From positions 4,712,001 through 4,776,000 of the forward strand of contig NZ_AP022613.1 of NCBI RefSeq assembly GCF_010730195.1: 64,000 nucleotides of DNA, written 5' to 3'. The stretch's first letter is position 1, and the number at the start of each line of letters is the position of its first letter. Below, piece by piece: positions 23,060-30,666 of the stretch. The notes beneath the pieces are model-generated. The model was not told the origin of the DNA. It saw only the letters and a list, made by a program, of their open reading frames with translations, and made no database searches. Source of the stretch: Mycobacterium conspicuum (GTDB lineage: Bacteria > Actinomycetota > Actinomycetes > Mycobacteriales > Mycobacteriaceae). Position numbers and translations under genes: made by a program.

Positions 23060-24016
23060 TCACGCGAAGGAGGCCACCCCACCGACGCCTTCAACCGCTT
23101 GCCGGAAATTCACTTGCCGATCCATCAGCCAGTCGAGCATGGCAGGCCATTCGCCAACGCTTTCAACATCTTTGAACTCTGACTGAACGTACACCGCCGC
23201 CGCCTTGTTTCCGGGCTTGTCATCCCATTCGGCCACTTGCCCGAGCGCCTGCTCAAATTGAACCTTCATCTGCTGAAGGGCCGCGAACCGCTTCGCGTTA
23301 ACGGCGGCGTCAGAAGCACCGAACCAAAGCTGGACCCTGAGGCCCTGTTGGGCAAAAACTGCTTGGTACGCGACACCGCTGACGCCGGAAGGCAGGTCGT
23401 ACCAGTTCCAACGTGTTGAAGCTTTCGCCGATGTCCAGTTGGGGTGCTCGCTGGTGACTCTGTTGAGAAATTTCTCCCAGAACTCCCAATAGAGTTTCGA
23501 CCGCTCAGTCATCGGACCCGCACCTGTCGCGGCCTTGACCCGCTTTCCCCAGTCGTTCGGCTGTGCAACGAGCCTAAAATTCGGGGCCGGGACAGACTCT
23601 CCAATCCGGACGACCCCTATCTCCACTCCGAAGAATCTCGTGTCGGGGTCGGTATGTTCGTTCAGCCAGTCCAACGCGGCGCGGTGCTCGGGGCGGAAGC
23701 TCGTGGCTGTCCAGACGATTGTCTTTGGATTGGTTCCGGCCGCGTAGGTGAGGATCTGGCCGAGGTGAGCATGGTCGGACTGTTCCAACTGATTCTCGAC
23801 GATGACAACACTGTCATCAGCAAGGTCTCGGCCAAGGAGGTCCAGCGAGAACCCCCCAACAGGGTGCTCTGCTACCTGAAGCTCAAGCTCCATACCGAGC
23901 AAGTCGCTGAGAACATCGACGTTCTCAAGCAGCCAGGGCGTGAAGCTATGGGCCTCGTGAGCCCACACCTTACGGGGTGCGACTGCGCTTAGGCGGCCCA
24001 GGTTCGGTGTTGTCAT
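23060..24016 (-). CDS. DUF4268 protein with PD-(D/E)XK-like N-terminal domain
   Basis: Predicted nuclease-like defence or housekeeping protein; role unknown. The 318-residue product has residues about 25-110 resembling a restriction-endonuclease fold: WLLENVDVLSDLLGMELELQ, FSLDLLGRDLADDSVVIVENQLEQ with D...E-x-Q in place of D...E-x-K, then SDHAHLGQILTYAAG. Residues about 165-310 form a DUF4268 domain (RSKLYWEFWEKFLNRV, WNWYDLPSGVSGVAYQAVF, RVQLWFGASDAAVNAKRFAAL). ATG 24016 has a GGAGA ribosome site and an upstream TAACAT box. It is divergent from a truncated Pycsar cyclase, which it may have truncated on insertion. Confidence 0.7.
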   Translation of the reverse strand: MTTPNLGRLSAVAPRKVWAHEAHSFTPWLLENVDVLSDLLGMELELQVAEHPVGGFSLDLLGRDLADDSVVIVENQLEQSDHAHLGQILTYAAGTNPKTIVWTATSFRPEHRAALDWLNEHTDPDTRFFGVEIGVVRIGESVPAPNFRLVAQPNDWGKRVKAATGAGPMTERSKLYWEFWEKFLNRVTSEHPNWTSAKASTRWNWYDLPSGVSGVAYQAVFAQQGLRVQLWFGASDAAVNAKRFAALQQMKVQFEQALGQVAEWDDKPGNKAAAVYVQSEFKDVESVGEWPAMLDWLMDRQVNFRQAVEGVGGVASFA

Positions 24017-24041
24017 GGATCTCCAATGTTAGCTAGATGGT

Positions 24042-24443
24042 GTGGGGGCCGGTCGGGCTCGGGGTTGGTCAGAACCTGTGCTCGAAGTTATTCGACCTGC
24101 GATCAAATCGAGCTGGAGTGATGGCGAAGACTTCTGCAACATCAGCCACCGGGTCAGCATCGACACTGGCGAGTCCCTGATCGTTCGGGCAGGCGCGCGT
24201 AACAATAACGGTCTCATCTCAGTTGGTGGGGCACCGAACATCGCAGCCAAGCTGAGTGACCTGAAGGACGGCCACGCGACTTACGTCACCGACCGCGTAC
24301 ATAGCGAGCTCACTGAGGACCTGCTCTACTGCGAAACAAACGGATTTCGGCAGAACTGCTGGTCCAGGCTGTACTCTCCTATCCAGATCGGGGGTACCTA
24401 CAACACCGTCTACGGCTCGAACGTCTACTGGGGCATCTCATGA
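24042..24443 (+). pseudogene. Pycsar pyrimidine cyclase, C-terminal fragment (5' truncated)
   Basis: Remnant of a PycC-type class III nucleotide cyclase, which in intact Pycsar systems makes cCMP or cUMP on phage infection. The open frame gives 133 residues from GTG 24042. It matches my recall of the second half of such cyclases: EVIRPAIKSSW, HRVSIDTGESLIVRAGARNN (35-55), VGGAPNIAAKLSDL (61-74), TYVTDRVHSEL, the Trp-containing segment and the closing VYGSNVYWGIS. The first half, which should carry both metal-binding Asp residues, is absent. An in-frame stop lies at 24030-24032 and the divergent DUF4268 gene begins at 24016. Without it the protein should be catalytically dead. The stop overlaps the effector start (ATGA, 24440-24443), the natural operon junction. 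Assignment is by motif recall, without a search. Confidence 0.72.
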
Positions 24444-24928
24444 ACCCCGATCCCATCGAGGCCGCCTGGAAGATCCACGCTGCCGTGGTCGACTGGACCG
24501 GCAAGGTCGATACAAAGGCGTCGTTCGCGCTAACAATCGAGGCCGCACTTCTGGCCGGAGTCGTCACGCTGTCTGGCGAAAGACGCGTGTTTAGCAACCT
24601 CGGCGGGCGGGCGGTAGTTTGGTACGTCCTTGGCAACCTGTTGCTTATCGCTGCCGTTCTATGCGCGGCGTGGGTGGTGCGCCCACGTCTTCGCGGAGCC
24701 AATCTCAAAGCAGAGGCGGCGGACAACTTCATTTACTTCGGACATCTACGACACCTGACGCCGGAAGCCGTTCAAGAGCGGCTTGAAGGGACCGATCTTC
24801 TCTCCGTTCTTTCGAAACAGCTCGTGGAGATGAGCAAGATCGCTTGGATGAAGCACCGACTCGTCCTGCTATCGATGAGCCTTGCACCAATTGGTGTCTT
24901 GGCTCTAGGCATCTGCGCGACATACTGA
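24440..24928 (+). CDS. Pycsar transmembrane effector (PycTM/DUF5706-like)
   Basis: Effector of a Pycsar anti-phage system; family members are thought to damage the inner membrane when bound to the cyclic pyrimidine signal. The 162-residue product has the family's start (EAAWKIHAAVVDWTGKVDTKASFALTIEAA) and two transmembrane helices (about 29-45 and 58-80). A cytoplasmic middle follows with FIYFGHLRHLTPEAVQERL and LLSVLSKQLVEMSKIAWMKH. A third helix (141-160) ends the protein. Length and order match PycTM proteins. It overlaps the cyclase fragment by 4 bp. The gene looks intact, but its cognate cyclase is truncated, so it may be silent, decaying, or fed by another cyclase elsewhere. Confidence 0.78.
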   Translation: MNPDPIEAAWKIHAAVVDWTGKVDTKASFALTIEAALLAGVVTLSGERRVFSNLGGRAVVWYVLGNLLLIAAVLCAAWVVRPRLRGANLKAEAADNFIYFGHLRHLTPEAVQERLEGTDLLSVLSKQLVEMSKIAWMKHRLVLLSMSLAPIGVLALGICATY

Positions 24929-25054
24929 CGGCCAACTTCGTTGGGCAATGGCCGGCCCGCGCGGAGCGACACCGCTGCGTGTCTGAAGCGGCTCGGTCGC
25001 CTCCTGGGGATTTGGGGGTTGCTCATGCCGGTTTTCCCATGAGAGCGTCTGGCG

Positions 25055-26434
25055 ATGACATCGCCCGCCGATCCAGTAGACGAGACGTTCGAACCCCTCG
25101 CGGACGGGGTAAGTGCCCGCGCCGACGTGAGCACCGAGGGCAGCAACGTCTGCCGGGCAGGTGCCCTCGCTGCTTTGCTCCGAGGCGCCACAGCGGCAAG
25201 GAGTGGGCTCACTACCGAGCTACGGGCGATCGGCTTTTCCGAACGCATCATCGGAAGTGGTGCTCGCGATTGGGCCGGGCAAAATCCGCTCCAACGTGTA
25301 GGAGTCTTCGGCCAAGCATTTGCACCCGACCTCGACCAAACGCGGATGAGCCGGTGGGCCGAGATGAACGAAAATGACGACCCGAGACCGGCTGTCGAGT
25401 TTCTTATCGCAATGCTGGGCAGCTCTCTTGAACGCGAGTCGGCTGCAGCCGCTGCTGCGCTGTGGCGGGGACTCGATCTTGGCGTGGAGTTGTCGCCGCG
25501 GTCCATTGCTGCCCGACGGCGAATTTATGACCGACTGTTCTTCGGTCCGCGATACGACGACGATCTCTGGCTGCTGCGTCCGTTCGGGTTGGAGGAGCAG
25601 TTGTTCGGCCTCGACGTCGGGGAGACGCAACCGTGGGACCCGGACCGATGGCTAAACATCTATGAACAACTGCAGTTTCGCCTCGGCCAGGACCGCTATG
25701 TCGATGCATTCGTGATCGCGGCGACGGTGAGCGCCCGGCTCTACCAGGCCCTTCAATCGCCAGATTCCATCGTTCGGTCGCTGGCAATTGCCGCGCTCGT
25801 ACGGGTCGCCGACGGACCGCCACCGGCAAAGGATCATCGCGACTCCAGGTCGACCGGAGTCTCGGCAACGCCTACTGTCTCGACGATCATTCATGGCACG
25901 ACGGCGTATATGGGCGACTGGTGGCGGCCGCAGGTCGGCGATTTCCACCGCTTCATCCATGACAACTACCGTCCAAATCTGTACAGCGGCGGCGGACGCT
26001 TCAGCTGGAGCGGCGCTTATAGCGCTAAGCACCGCTCCAGAGCAGCACAAGATCTCGTCGCGTGGATAGCAGATCTAGCGCCACACGGTATCCAGAGCCT
26101 GTTCGGGCATAGCTACGGTGGCGAGATCGCCTCCCGTGCAGTAAATCTCGGTGCGCCGATCCAACAGCTCGTTCTGCTCAGCACACCCGTCACGCGCCAA
26201 GTCAAGGCCGCTGCAGCAGCCGGCGCCAGGATCGTCGATGTACGGCTTCCGCTTGATCCGGTTTTGGCGCTGGAGCTCAGGCCGCAACGCCTCGCGCGCC
26301 GCGAAAACGTGACACGAGTAATCACATCTTGGCGACTGAGCCACAGCGCCACCCACGAAGAATCTGTCTGGGTGTCGGAGGACATTGCCCGGCGTGGTCA
26401 CATCCAGCTTGAGCCGGATCTGGCTAAGAGATGA
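25055..26434 (+). CDS. alpha/beta hydrolase with long helical N-terminal region
   Basis: Unrecognised 459-residue protein. Residues about 275-440 form an alpha/beta hydrolase: strand TVSTIIHGTTAYMGDWW with an oxyanion-type HG, the nucleophile elbow GHSYGGE (Ser353), then LVLLSTPV, an acid candidate at Asp396 or Asp401 and a His candidate at 430 or 434. Residues about 35-255 are helical, with Ala/Leu-rich repeats (AAAAALWRGLDLGVEL, VRSLAIAALVRVADG) that resemble HEAT-type or scaffold helices. It has no signal peptide. Context is a defence island, just downstream of the Pycsar remnant and upstream of insertion sequences. The N-terminal region could be a sensor controlling the hydrolase, but this is inference. 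Confidence 0.6.
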   Translation: MTSPADPVDETFEPLADGVSARADVSTEGSNVCRAGALAALLRGATAARSGLTTELRAIGFSERIIGSGARDWAGQNPLQRVGVFGQAFAPDLDQTRMSRWAEMNENDDPRPAVEFLIAMLGSSLERESAAAAAALWRGLDLGVELSPRSIAARRRIYDRLFFGPRYDDDLWLLRPFGLEEQLFGLDVGETQPWDPDRWLNIYEQLQFRLGQDRYVDAFVIAATVSARLYQALQSPDSIVRSLAIAALVRVADGPPPAKDHRDSRSTGVSATPTVSTIIHGTTAYMGDWWRPQVGDFHRFIHDNYRPNLYSGGGRFSWSGAYSAKHRSRAAQDLVAWIADLAPHGIQSLFGHSYGGEIASRAVNLGAPIQQLVLLSTPVTRQVKAAAAAGARIVDVRLPLDPVLALELRPQRLARRENVTRVITSWRLSHSATHEESVWVSEDIARRGHIQLEPDLAKR

Positions 26435-26435
26435 G

Positions 26436-26645
26436 TTGTCGACAACGGTCGCACCTCACGCAGCCAAGACCTACGGGTTGTCTCGTCAGCAATTGCATCG
26501 ACTGCTCAAGCGCTACCACCAGGGCGGTCTAGAGGCCGTTGACCCACGGTCGAGGCGCCCAGCCAGCAACCCCCGCGCGGTGCGCGATGACGTCATCATC
26601 GCCATCGTGCGACTGCGCGAACAACTCAGCGCCGACGGTCTAGAT
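26436..26645 (+). pseudogene. IS481-family transposase fragment (N-terminal HTH only)
   Basis: About 70 codons beginning LSTTVAPHAAKTYGLSRQQ and continuing LHRLLKRYHQGGLEAVDPRS, RRPASNPRAVRDD and LREQLSADGLD. This is the HTH end of an IS481-type transposase, whose next conserved block (AGPVTLQWHL) is missing. The homology stops at about 26645, where an ISL3 end sequence starts. The DDE catalytic part is absent, so it cannot transpose. Confidence 0.7.
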
Positions 26646-26649
26646 GGGC

Positions 26650-26672
26650 ACGCTGGACCCCGCTGGAATCCC
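26650..26672. mobile_element. relic of an older ISL3 terminal repeat (left part)
   Basis: CCCCGCTGGAATCCC (26658-26672), continued after the inserted element by AAGAGCC (30535-30541), rebuilds an ISL3-type end that differs by one base from the reverse complement of the inserted element's own left end. The younger ISL3 has therefore landed in the end of an older relative. Confidence 0.6.
26665..26672. repeat. ISL3 target-site duplication, left copy
   Basis: GGAATCCC, identical to 30527-30534. Confidence 0.85.
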
Positions 26673-26832
26673 GGCTCTTCGGATTCCAGCGGGGTTGACC
26701 GCGCTCGCTGAAATTCCCCACTGACGCTCGTCGAAATTCCCCACCCGTGTGGCTCCGCCGAGAAGGGCGGGCCTCCTTCGAAGCTGCTGGTGTCTGACGC
26801 CAGTTGCTCCATCGAAGGAGGCCCGCTTTCTC

Positions 26833-28194
26833 ATGCTCACATGGGAGGACGATGTGGAAGTACATGCCCTGCGCAAGCGTGGTTGGACGATCTCGGCGAT
26901 CGCCCGCCACACCGGTTTCGACCGCAAGACGGTCCGCAAGTATCTGGCCGGTGACGGCACCCCCGGGGTGCGAGTTCGGCCCGGCCCGGATCCGTTCGAT
27001 CCGTTTGTTGACTACGTGACCGCGAGACTGATCGAGGACCCGCACTTGTGGGCCCGCACCCTCTACGACGAATTGGAGGACCTGGGGTTCGGTCTGTCGT
27101 ATCAGAGCCTGACCCGCAACATCCGCACCCGGAGTTTACGCCCGGTCTGTGAGGCGTGCCGGAGCGCCACCCAGCGCCCGAACGCGGTGATCCCACATGC
27201 TCCGGGAGATGAAACCCAATGGGACTGGCTGGAATTGCCCGACCCACCGCAATCGTGGGGCTGGGGCAAAACGGCACACCTGTTGGTCGGCTCGCTGGCT
27301 CATTCTGGTAAGTGGCGCGGCTTGCTGACGCCCTCGGAGGATCAGCCGCACCTGGTCGCCGGCTTGGACCGCGTCGCTCGCGGACTCGGTGGGCTGACCC
27401 GGGTGTGGCGGTTCGATCGGATGGCCACTGTCTGCGACCCAGGCTCGGGACGGGTGACCGCGTCGTTCGCTGGGGTGGCCAAGCACTACGGCGTCGCAGT
27501 GGCGATCTGCCCGCCGCGACGCGGCAACCGCAAGGGCGTGGTCGAGAAGGTCAACCACACTGCCGCGCAACGCTGGTGGCGCACCCTGGCCGACGACCTG
27601 ACCGCCGAGCAGGCCCAGGTGAGTCTGGACCGCTTCGCGCGGGTTCGCGGCGACACCCGGCTGCGCGCCACCGCCGACGGCCGCTCCTCGGTCGCGGTGG
27701 TGGCCAAGGCTGAACCACTGCACCCCGTGCCGGCATCGCCGTATCCGGTGATCGTCTGCGAGACCCGCACCGCCTCGCGGCAAGCGTTGGTGTCCTACCG
27801 CGGCAACCGCTACTCCGTGCCCCCGGAACTGGCCGCCGCCAACGTCGTGGTGTCACATCCGGTCGGTGGTGACTTCATCGACATCGCCACCGCGAGCGGC
27901 ATCGTGATCGCCCGGCACCGGATGGCCGGCGACGGGCTCGGGGTCATGGTGCGTGACAGCGGGCATGTCATCGCTCTGGATACCGCGGCGATGGCCACTG
28001 CGGCGACCGGGCGTCCTCATCGCCGCAAGGAACGCATCCCACCCGGCCCAGCCGCCAAAGCCGCTGCCGCGCAACTACTACACCTCAAGCAGGCGCCATC
28101 CATCGCCGTTGAATCATCAAGCTCGTCAACCGATTCCACCGTCATCGACCTGTCCGCCTACGAGCGGGCCGCCCAGAACAGGACCATCCAATGA
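26833..28194 (+). CDS. istA: IS21-family transposase IstA
   Basis: DDE transposase of 453 residues from ATG 26833 (the frame extends to 26749 through the left terminal repeats, which is unlikely to be translated). Order: N-terminal HTH (EVHALRKRGWTISAIARHTGFDRKTVRKYL), an integrase core with candidate acids in GDETQWDW, RVWRFDRMATVCDP and RKGVVEKVNHTA, then the C-terminal beta-barrel-like region (RQALVSYRGNRYSVPPELA). The reading frame is intact and of usual length. The stop falls at the istB start, as in other IS21 elements. Confidence 0.92.
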   Translation: MLTWEDDVEVHALRKRGWTISAIARHTGFDRKTVRKYLAGDGTPGVRVRPGPDPFDPFVDYVTARLIEDPHLWARTLYDELEDLGFGLSYQSLTRNIRTRSLRPVCEACRSATQRPNAVIPHAPGDETQWDWLELPDPPQSWGWGKTAHLLVGSLAHSGKWRGLLTPSEDQPHLVAGLDRVARGLGGLTRVWRFDRMATVCDPGSGRVTASFAGVAKHYGVAVAICPPRRGNRKGVVEKVNHTAAQRWWRTLADDLTAEQAQVSLDRFARVRGDTRLRATADGRSSVAVVAKAEPLHPVPASPYPVIVCETRTASRQALVSYRGNRYSVPPELAAANVVVSHPVGGDFIDIATASGIVIARHRMAGDGLGVMVRDSGHVIALDTAAMATAATGRPHRRKERIPPGPAAKAAAAQLLHLKQAPSIAVESSSSSTDSTVIDLSAYERAAQNRTIQ

Positions 28195-29045
28195 CCCCAC
28201 CGGCCGCACCCCGAAGACCACCACCACGACGCCCACCGAGGAGTCTCCGACGGCAGCAGCGTCGCGGTATCAGCAGCTGCGCTCGCACTTGGCCGAACTC
28301 AAACTGGCCTCCGCCGCCGAAGCCCTACCCGCGGTCCTCGACCAAGCTACTGCCGAAGGCCTCTCGCTCACCGTCGCCCTGGGCGACTGCTGGCCGTGGA
28401 AGTCCAGGCCAGCACCGCCCGCCGACTGGCCGGGCGGCTGCGGTTCGCCTGCCTGCCCACCCCGGCTACCCTGGCCGACTTCGACGTGGATGCCGCCGCT
28501 GGGATCGACCGCAAGCTAATCGATGAGCTGGGTACCTGCCGTTATCTCGAATCAGCGACCAACATCCTGCTGATCGGCCCACCCGGCACCGGAAAACTCA
28601 CCTCAGCGTCGGATTGGCAAGGGCCGCAGCCCATGCCGGCTACCGCACCTATTTCACCACCGCAGCTGATCTGGCCGCACGGTGTCACCGCGCCGCGATC
28701 GAGGGCCGCTGGGCCACCACCATGCGGTTCTACGCAGGCCCGACTCTACTGGTGATCGATGAACTGGGGTACCTGCCGCTGCCCGCCGAGGCCGCCTCGG
28801 CGTTGTTTCAGGTTGTCTCCCAACGGTATTTAAAGACCAGCATCGTGATCACCACCAACCGCGGGGTGGGCGCGTGGGGTGAGATCCTCGGCGACACCAC
28901 AGTCGCGGCCGCCATGCTTGACCGCCTACTACACCGCTCCGTGGTCATCAACCTCGACGGCGAGTCCTACCGCCTGCGCGACCACCACGCCGCCGCCGAA
29001 ACCCTACGCCGAACCACCACCGGCACCCGCCAACAACTACACTGA
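28191..29045 (+). pseudogene. istB: IS21 helper ATPase IstB, broken by frameshifts
   Basis: IstB is the AAA+ ATPase that directs IS21 transposition. Homology runs through three frames. TEESPTAAASRYQQLRSHLAELKLASAAEAL with LSLTVAL is in one frame to about 28380. EVQASTARRLAGRLRFACLP with NILLIGPPGTGK (Walker A) is in the next to about 28598. ARAAAHAGYRTYFTTAADLA with LLVIDELGYLPL (Walker B) and IVITTNRGV is in the third to the stop. Restoring one A near 28382 (CTGGAGCGACTG) and one A in the run at 28592-28597 (GGAAAAACTCAC) rejoins them. A third lost base in the C-run after ATG 28191 would give the expected start MTPTGRTPK. Two losses are in homopolymers, so sequencing error is possible. Confidence 0.82.
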
Positions 29046-29178
29046 CCGTTGCTCACAGGTGAGGAATTTCGGCGAGCACACCTGAGGACTTTCGATGAGC
29101 GCGATCAGGGTCCGGTGCTGGTTTGAGGTCGGCGTGCCCTGCGGTTGTTGGGGACGAAGGTGCCTGAGTCTTTGAAGC

Positions 29179-30496
29179 GTGACCATCAAATTCAAAAGCA
29201 CCTTCGTCCGTTATGAGCCTAGTCAGATCGTTGAGGCCCTGGTCGGGCTCAAGGATGTCCGTGTCTTGGCCTATCGACGTAGCGGTCCTGATGTCGAGCT
29301 GGTGATCGAGCAGACCGTCGTGGATCGGTTATGCCCGACGTGTGGGGGCGCCGGCCAGATCAAGGAGCGGCCGACGGTGCGCTATGTCGATTTGCCCGTC
29401 TACGGCCAGCCGATGCGTCTGGCCTGGCGCAAGCATCGTGTGATTTGCCGGCGAGCCGGCTGTGCGGGGGGCGAGCTGGACCAGTGCCGACCATCGCATC
29501 GCGGCCAAGAACTGCCTGCTGACGACCCGCTGCGCCAAATGGGCCACGATGCAGGTCGGGACAGGTCGCGCGGTTTCTGATGTCGCGCAGGAACTTTCCT
29601 GCGACTGGCACACCGTCAATGACGCGGTCATGACCTACGGCCAAGCGCTGCTGGCTGCCGACCGGCGTCGCCTGAACGCCACGACCGCGATCGGCTTGGA
29701 CGAGACCTCGTTTGTGAAACTATCCAGCCGCCGGGCCCGCTCGTATGCGACCACCGTCGCTGATGTCGCCAACCACCAGATCATCGAGATCCTGCCCAGC
29801 CGAAACTATGTCGATGTCGCGGGCTGGATCGACCAACAACCCCTGGCCTGGAAACACCGCATTCGCTTCGGCGCCCTGGACATGTCGGCGACCTACGCCG
29901 CGGTCTACACCGTGATGCTGCCCCGCGCTGAGCAGGTCGTCGACCCGTTCCACTGCGTGCAACTGGCCAACCGGACCCTCGACGACATTCGACGACGTGT
30001 GCAGCGCGAACAAAAAGGCCACCGCGGCCGGCGCAACGACCCTCTCTACCGGGTCCGCCGCGTGCTGCTTACCGGTGAGGAACGCCTCGACGCCAAGGCC
30101 ACCCAACGCCTGACATCGCTGCTGCAACTGGGCGATCCCCGCGGCGAAGTCGCCCTGGCCTACCGCGTCAAGGAACGCCTGCGCGAGTTCTACTGCTGCA
30201 CCGACATCCACACCGCCCGCGCGATGCTGTCCGAACTGATCGAACACTGCCTACGCCCGGGCCTGCCCCCCGAACTCAACAAGCTCGCCCGCACCCTCAA
30301 AGCCTGGTACGACGAGATCTGCAACTACCACATCGCCCGCGTCAGCAACGGACCCACCGAAGCCCTCAACAACCTGATCAAACGCATCAAGCGCATCGGC
30401 TACGGCTTCACCAACTTCAACAACTACCGCATCCGAGCACTGCTCTACGCCGGCAAACCCAACTGGCGCGTCCTCACATCCATCGTCGTCCGATGA
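29179..30496 (+). pseudogene. ISL3-family transposase with single-base frameshift
   Basis: Transposase of about 438 residues in two frames. The N-terminal part to about 29465 has VRVLAYRRSGPDVELVIEQ and the zinc finger CPTCGG...CRRAGC. The C-terminal part from about 29472 holds HTH segment VAQELSCDWHTVNDAV and the DDE core in LDETSFVK, FGALDMSATYAAVY and VVDPFHCVQLANRTLDDIRR. The signature NGPTEALNNLIKRIKRIGYGFTNFNNYRIR follows. The frames meet at a six-G run (29466-29471); five G restore one frame (CAGASWTSA). Either an inactivating mutation or a homopolymer miscall. Confidence 0.88.
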
Positions 30497-30526
30497 ACAC
30501 AGCACCCCGCCAAGATCCGAAGAGCC

Positions 30527-30541
30527 GGAATCCCAAGAGCC
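30527..30541. repeat. ISL3 target duplication (right copy) and remaining relic ISL3 end
   Basis: GGAATCCC (30527-30534) duplicates 26665-26672. AAGAGCC (30535-30541) is the terminal part of the older ISL3 end. Fourteen bases (30542-30555) then separate it from the tRNA gene. Confidence 0.75.
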
Positions 30542-30555
30542 ACTCATCACAAGGG

Positions 30556-30628
30556 TGGAGCTAAGGGGATTCGAACCCCTGACCTTCTCGATGCGAACGA
30601 GACGCGCTACCAACTGCGCCATAGCCCC
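30556..30628 (-). tRNA. tRNA-Ala (anticodon CGC)
   Basis: The minus strand folds into a full cloverleaf. Acceptor GGGGCTA pairs with TAGCTCC and includes the G3:U70 pair that marks alanine tRNAs; discriminator A. The D stem is GCGC/GCGC, the anticodon stem TCTCG/CGAGA has loop TTCGCAT (anticodon CGC, reads GCG), and the T arm carries GGTTCGAAT. CCA is not encoded. Its 3' end faces the mobile-element island. Confidence 0.95.
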
Positions 30629-30666
30629 TGACCGCTAGCAGGCTACCAGTTCTACCAGCCGGCCCG

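Larger units (their letters stand above)
26696..29107. mobile_element. IS21-family element inserted 23 bp inside the ISL3 left end
   Basis: The left end reads TGACCGCGCTCGCTGAAATT from 26696; the right end read inward from 29107 is TGATCGCGCTCATCGAAAGT. Inside each end a second copy of the block occurs (CTCGTCGAAATTCCCCAC and CTCGCCGAAATTCCTCAC), as in IS21 elements. Both sides are flanked by GGGT (26692-26695 and 29108-29111), a 4-bp target duplication. Length is 2412 bp with istA and istB in order. Confidence 0.85.
26673..30526. mobile_element. ISL3-family element, interrupted by IS21; 8-bp target duplication
   Basis: The left end GGCTCTTCGGATTCCAGCGG starts at 26673. The right end, read inward from 30526, is GGCTCTTCGGATCTTGGCGG, an inverted repeat of 16/20. 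Both sides are flanked by GGAATCCC (26665-26672 and 30527-30534), a perfect 8-bp target duplication, the size usual for ISL3. Without the IS21 insert the element is about 1.44 kb, normal for the family. It carries one transposase gene with a frameshift. Confidence 0.88.

Noticed and set aside
22779..23186. Open frame whose internal MTTPNSGRLPQ resembles the start of the DUF4268 protein (MTTPNLGRLSAV)
   Set aside because: Only about eight codons agree, the rest does not align, and no ribosome site precedes it; treated as chance or a tiny relic.
24017..24090. Possible hidden first half of the Pycsar cyclase
   Set aside because: All three forward frames were read; there is a stop at 24030 in the cyclase frame and no D-x-x-x-x-D cyclase motif upstream, where the divergent gene lies.
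26658..26694. 14-bp perfect hairpin resembling a transcription terminator
   Set aside because: It is produced by an ISL3 left end meeting the complementary end of an older ISL3 relic; it has no T-run and the IS boundary runs through its loop.
29466..29471. Programmed ribosomal frameshifting in the ISL3 transposase
   Set aside because: ISL3 elements normally carry one unbroken transposase frame; the six-G run lacks a usual slippery heptamer context, so mutation or miscall is more likely.
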